Part shown: positions 62,230 through 64,000 of the stretch, in pieces
Layout of the letters: every line of letters starts with the position of its first letter
Position numbering within the stretch: position 1 is the first letter of the stretch
Notes under the pieces: generated by a model
What the model was told of the DNA's origin: nothing
Database searches by the model: none
What the model saw: only the letters and a program-made list of their open reading frames with translations
Position numbers and translations under genes: made by a program
From: JAICXG01 sp963801255
GTDB taxonomy: Bacteria; Verrucomicrobiota; Verrucomicrobiia; Chthoniobacterales; UBA10450
Assembly: GCA_963801255.1 (NCBI GenBank)
Contig: CAWDEC010000012.1
Location: forward strand, 248,001-312,000
Direction of reading: 5' to 3'
DNA length: 64,000 nucleotides

Positions 62230-63483
62230 ATGAATACAGCCCTTCTGCGTACTGTAATCCTGCTTTCCCTCACCATTGCCTGCAAGTTGGCCACCGCCGG
62301 GCCACAGACAAGCACAGCCGGTCCCGCCCCAAGTGACACCGCCATGGACATGAACATGATGATGAGGGAACCCGGCTTTCATCTTTATGGTTGGGTCGAA
62401 ACCGGCATTACCGGCAACTTCGATTCGCCTAACGATCGTCAAAACTTTGGCCGGCTCTTTGACGATCGCTCCAACGAGCCGCTCCTGAACCAATTCATAC
62501 TCACCGCCGAACGAATACCCGACCCGAAAGCCGGCTTCGACTGGGGTTTTAAAGGTCAATTCCTCTACGGGAGCGACGCTCGCTATCTCCATTCCACCGG
62601 ATTGCTCGACCTGACGACGACTGACACGGTGCAGCCGGATATTACTGAAGCGTGGTTTCTAACCCATTTCCCGATTACCAATACTGCCAACGGCCTCGAC
62701 CTGAAGCTTGGGAAGTACGGCACCTCGATAGGCGAGGAGATGACCGACCCAAGCATGAACGCCTTCTATTCGCATAGTTACATTTTCAACTTCGGTGCCC
62801 CTTTCAACGCGACCGGCTTGCTGGCCACGCTTTATGCGCAGACCTGGCTTGATGTTACTGCGGGCCTCACCCGCGGGGTGAATGTCACCTTCGACGATCC
62901 AAATGATTCCGTCTCGTTCTACGGAGGCGCTGTGGTACGCTGTTGCAAGGATAAGCTCTGTTGTGCCGCGATGGTTCATGCCGGTCCGGAGAATCCAAAC
63001 GACAATCATAATTATAGATACCTCAGCGATTTTACGCTCACTTGGAAACCTAACGACCGGTTTACAGCAATCACTGACGTTAACTACGCGTACGAAGAGG
63101 CGTTCGACGCACGAGGCTATGGCGTCGCGCAATATTTTACCTACGCGCTCAACGACTGTTGCAGCATTGGTACCCGTCTGGAAGTCTGGCGCGATGAGGA
63201 GGGTTTCTTCGTCGCGCAGTTTGCTTCAAACAACGATTTCATTCACTTCGAACGCGGCGATGACACAGCATTCGATCCACGCACAGTCGGCGGCGGACGC
63301 ACTACCTATGGAGCGGTGACGGTTGGCCTAACGATAAAGCCGCACGTGCCGAAACCGCTGACCGGTCTGATGATCCGCCCCGAGTTGCGCTACGACTCCT
63401 CACTCAACAACACCCATCCCTTCAACGATTCGCAAGATTCTCACATGTTGACCGCGGGTGTGGATGCGATCATTAGCTTCTGA
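62230..63483 (+). CDS. Outer-membrane porin, BBP2-like, with Cys pairs
   Basis: A 417-residue protein with a signal peptide (LLRTVILLSLTIACKLATAG). A beta-barrel follows: GFHLYGWVETGITGNFD at the start, KFGYGT-like strands LKLGKYGTSIGEEM, and the last strand HMLTAGVDAIISF ending in Phe, typical of outer-membrane insertion. CC pairs occur in RCCKDKLCCAAM and NDCCS. It lies 53 bases after the ABC ATPase and probably supplies its substrate across the outer membrane. Motif copies resume here at 62428, 63049 and 63327. Confidence 0.82.
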   Translation: MNTALLRTVILLSLTIACKLATAGPQTSTAGPAPSDTAMDMNMMMREPGFHLYGWVETGITGNFDSPNDRQNFGRLFDDRSNEPLLNQFILTAERIPDPKAGFDWGFKGQFLYGSDARYLHSTGLLDLTTTDTVQPDITEAWFLTHFPITNTANGLDLKLGKYGTSIGEEMTDPSMNAFYSHSYIFNFGAPFNATGLLATLYAQTWLDVTAGLTRGVNVTFDDPNDSVSFYGGAVVRCCKDKLCCAAMVHAGPENPNDNHNYRYLSDFTLTWKPNDRFTAITDVNYAYEEAFDARGYGVAQYFTYALNDCCSIGTRLEVWRDEEGFFVAQFASNNDFIHFERGDDTAFDPRTVGGGRTTYGAVTVGLTIKPHVPKPLTGLMIRPELRYDSSLNNTHPFNDSQDSHMLTAGVDAIISF

Positions 63484-63511
63484 TCACGTTGCCATTCCTC
63501 TGGCAAGAAGA

Positions 63512-63537
63512 CCGCGTAGAGAAATCTCGCTACGCGG
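63512..63537. terminator. Hairpin between convergent genes
   Basis: CCGCGTAG (63512-63519) and CTACGCGG (63530-63537) form a perfect 8-bp stem with a 10-base loop that can extend by AGA/TCT pairing. It lies between the porin and peptidoglycan-binding genes, which are convergent. There is no T-run, so it may act as a bidirectional terminator. Confidence 0.5.
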
Positions 63538-63561
63538 CCATCAATTGTTTCGCGCGATCGT

Positions 63562-64000
63562 TTAGGCTAACCCTAACGCGGCCAAAGTAGGCTGATCGAT
63601 CGCTGCAGTCACGACCAAGCCGTGGCTGCGCTGAAAGGTCGCCAAAGCCGAACGCGTTTCCGGACCGACCAAACCGTCGACCGTGCCGCGGTAGAAACCT
63701 TGGTTACGCAAGGCCGCCTGCACATTCTCGATTACCCGTCCCGGAGCGTAATTGTTGTAGCCGTAGATCGGCTCACCATACGCATAGGCGGAGTAAGCTG
63801 GGTCATACCCGTAGGCCGGATACCAATAACCACCCCACCAGTAATAGTAACCGCCCCCAAGGAGAATGAAGCGGGTATGTGGGTAATGCGCCACCCACCA
63901 GGAGCGCGGATGCGCGCCGTGATTGACGTGGCTTCTGGCTATCGCAAAGCTGTTGCGATCGACCGTCTGAGTCCGGTCAGCCGGGTGACCGTGCCGCTGA
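63562..64000 (-). CDS. Peptidoglycan-binding-domain protein, truncated by window edge
   Basis: The frame stays open to the window edge, so the N-terminus is missing. Visible are a Tyr/Trp/Gly-rich stretch (GGGYYYWWGGYWYPAYGYDPAYSAYAYGEP), then a PG_binding_1 domain: IENVQAALRNQGFYRGTVDGLVGPETRSALATFQRSHGL with LAALGLA. Such proteins bind wall peptidoglycan in the periplasm. The stop is near a variant motif (GTTAGG type) at about 63571. Confidence 0.75.
   Translation of the reverse strand, partial: QRHGHPADRTQTVDRNSFAIARSHVNHGAHPRSWWVAHYPHTRFILLGGGYYYWWGGYWYPAYGYDPAYSAYAYGEPIYGYNNYAPGRVIENVQAALRNQGFYRGTVDGLVGPETRSALATFQRSHGLVVTAAIDQPTLAALGLA

Larger units (their letters stand above)
7..63334. 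repeat. Dispersed octamer CCTAACGA/TCGTTAGG, about 59 copies
   Basis: CCTAACGA on + occurs at 916, 3657, 4391, 5833, 6670, 7036, 8182, 8446, 8631, 10488, 10965, 12291, 16152, 21766, 22261, 24371, 26204, 26456, 29015, 31720, 33277, 39699, 40388, 42794, 43585, 49883, 52860, 53564, 57268, 62428, 63049, 63327. TCGTTAGG occurs at 7, 853, 861, 5060, 9471, 9753, 11700, 16317, 17539, 20371, 24414, 27146, 28787, 28825, 30860, 31232, 33478, 34359, 34970, 36854, 38510, 39629, 45244, 45303, 46349, 48149, 51301. Forty-nine extend to GCCTAACGA. Counted by eye; a few may be missed. Confidence 0.9.

Noticed and set aside
7..63334. CCTAACGA as Chi, KOPS-like or a mobile-element end
   Set aside because: Both strands carry it about equally, there are no target duplications or transposase genes, and copies sit inside genes.
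1..64000. CRISPR arrays, prophage or insertion sequences
   Set aside because: No regular direct-repeat and spacer pattern, cas, integrase, capsid or transposase gene was seen.

Overview
The window is a dense, GC-rich bacterial chromosome segment with one tRNA gene and no rRNA, CRISPR array, insertion sequence or phage gene. The gene set suggests a Gram-negative soil bacterium of the Verrucomicrobiota (Chthoniobacter/Udaeobacter-like). Clues are the verrucomicrobial pseudopilin, a SecA with a large insertion, a BBP2-type porin and lipoproteins. This placement is inferred from protein style, not computed.

Layout. 0-9.4 kb (mostly +): end of an rRNA methyltransferase, a DUF883-like protein, dodecin, acetyl-CoA synthetase, a coiled-coil membrane protein, a VanX-type dipeptidase, trmD, a secreted amidohydrolase. 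8.4-14.4 kb (-): a flippase-like protein, then an operon for acyl-CoA dehydrogenase, ETF beta, ETF alpha and a membrane Fe-S oxidoreductase, which moves electrons from acyl-CoA to the quinone pool. 14.6-18.3 kb: hypothetical genes, DoxX, an HDAC-like deacetylase, tRNA-Pro(GGG), ychF. 18.3-28.7 kb (-): zinc-ribbon protein, ketosynthase plus SRPBCC protein, an overlapping cluster (MFS, TIM barrel, flippase-like, RibD-like reductase), RtcB, a hydrolase-like lipoprotein. 28.8-32.8 kb (-): TCA operon sucC, two VOC proteins, sucD, citrate synthase. 32.9-46 kb: degenerate peptidase-like protein, secA, ridA, purH with an ABC-2 permease, an AraC regulator, an RsbW-like kinase, ruvB, xseA, a pseudopilin. 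46-53.8 kb: glgB, transporters, an RHH regulator pair, RarD. 53.8-56.7 kb: a decayed stretch with pseudogene relics and a cupredoxin. 56.7-64 kb: CHASE2-like protein and a LysR/ABC-transporter/porin module.

The most striking signal is not a gene. The non-palindromic octamer CCTAACGA (reverse TCGTTAGG) occurs about 59 times by eye, about equally on both strands (32 and 27), against about two expected by chance. About five in six copies extend to GCCTAACGA. It lies inside genes and, strikingly often, at gene ends, where it supplies the stop codon (TAA or TAG). One inverted pair forms a terminator-like stem between convergent genes. This resembles the DNA uptake sequences of Neisseriaceae and Pasteurellaceae, but I know of no such motif described for this kind of organism. 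The motif is missing from about 57.3-62.4 kb (ABC-transporter module) and 53.6-57.3 kb (pseudogene stretch), as expected for recently acquired or decaying DNA.
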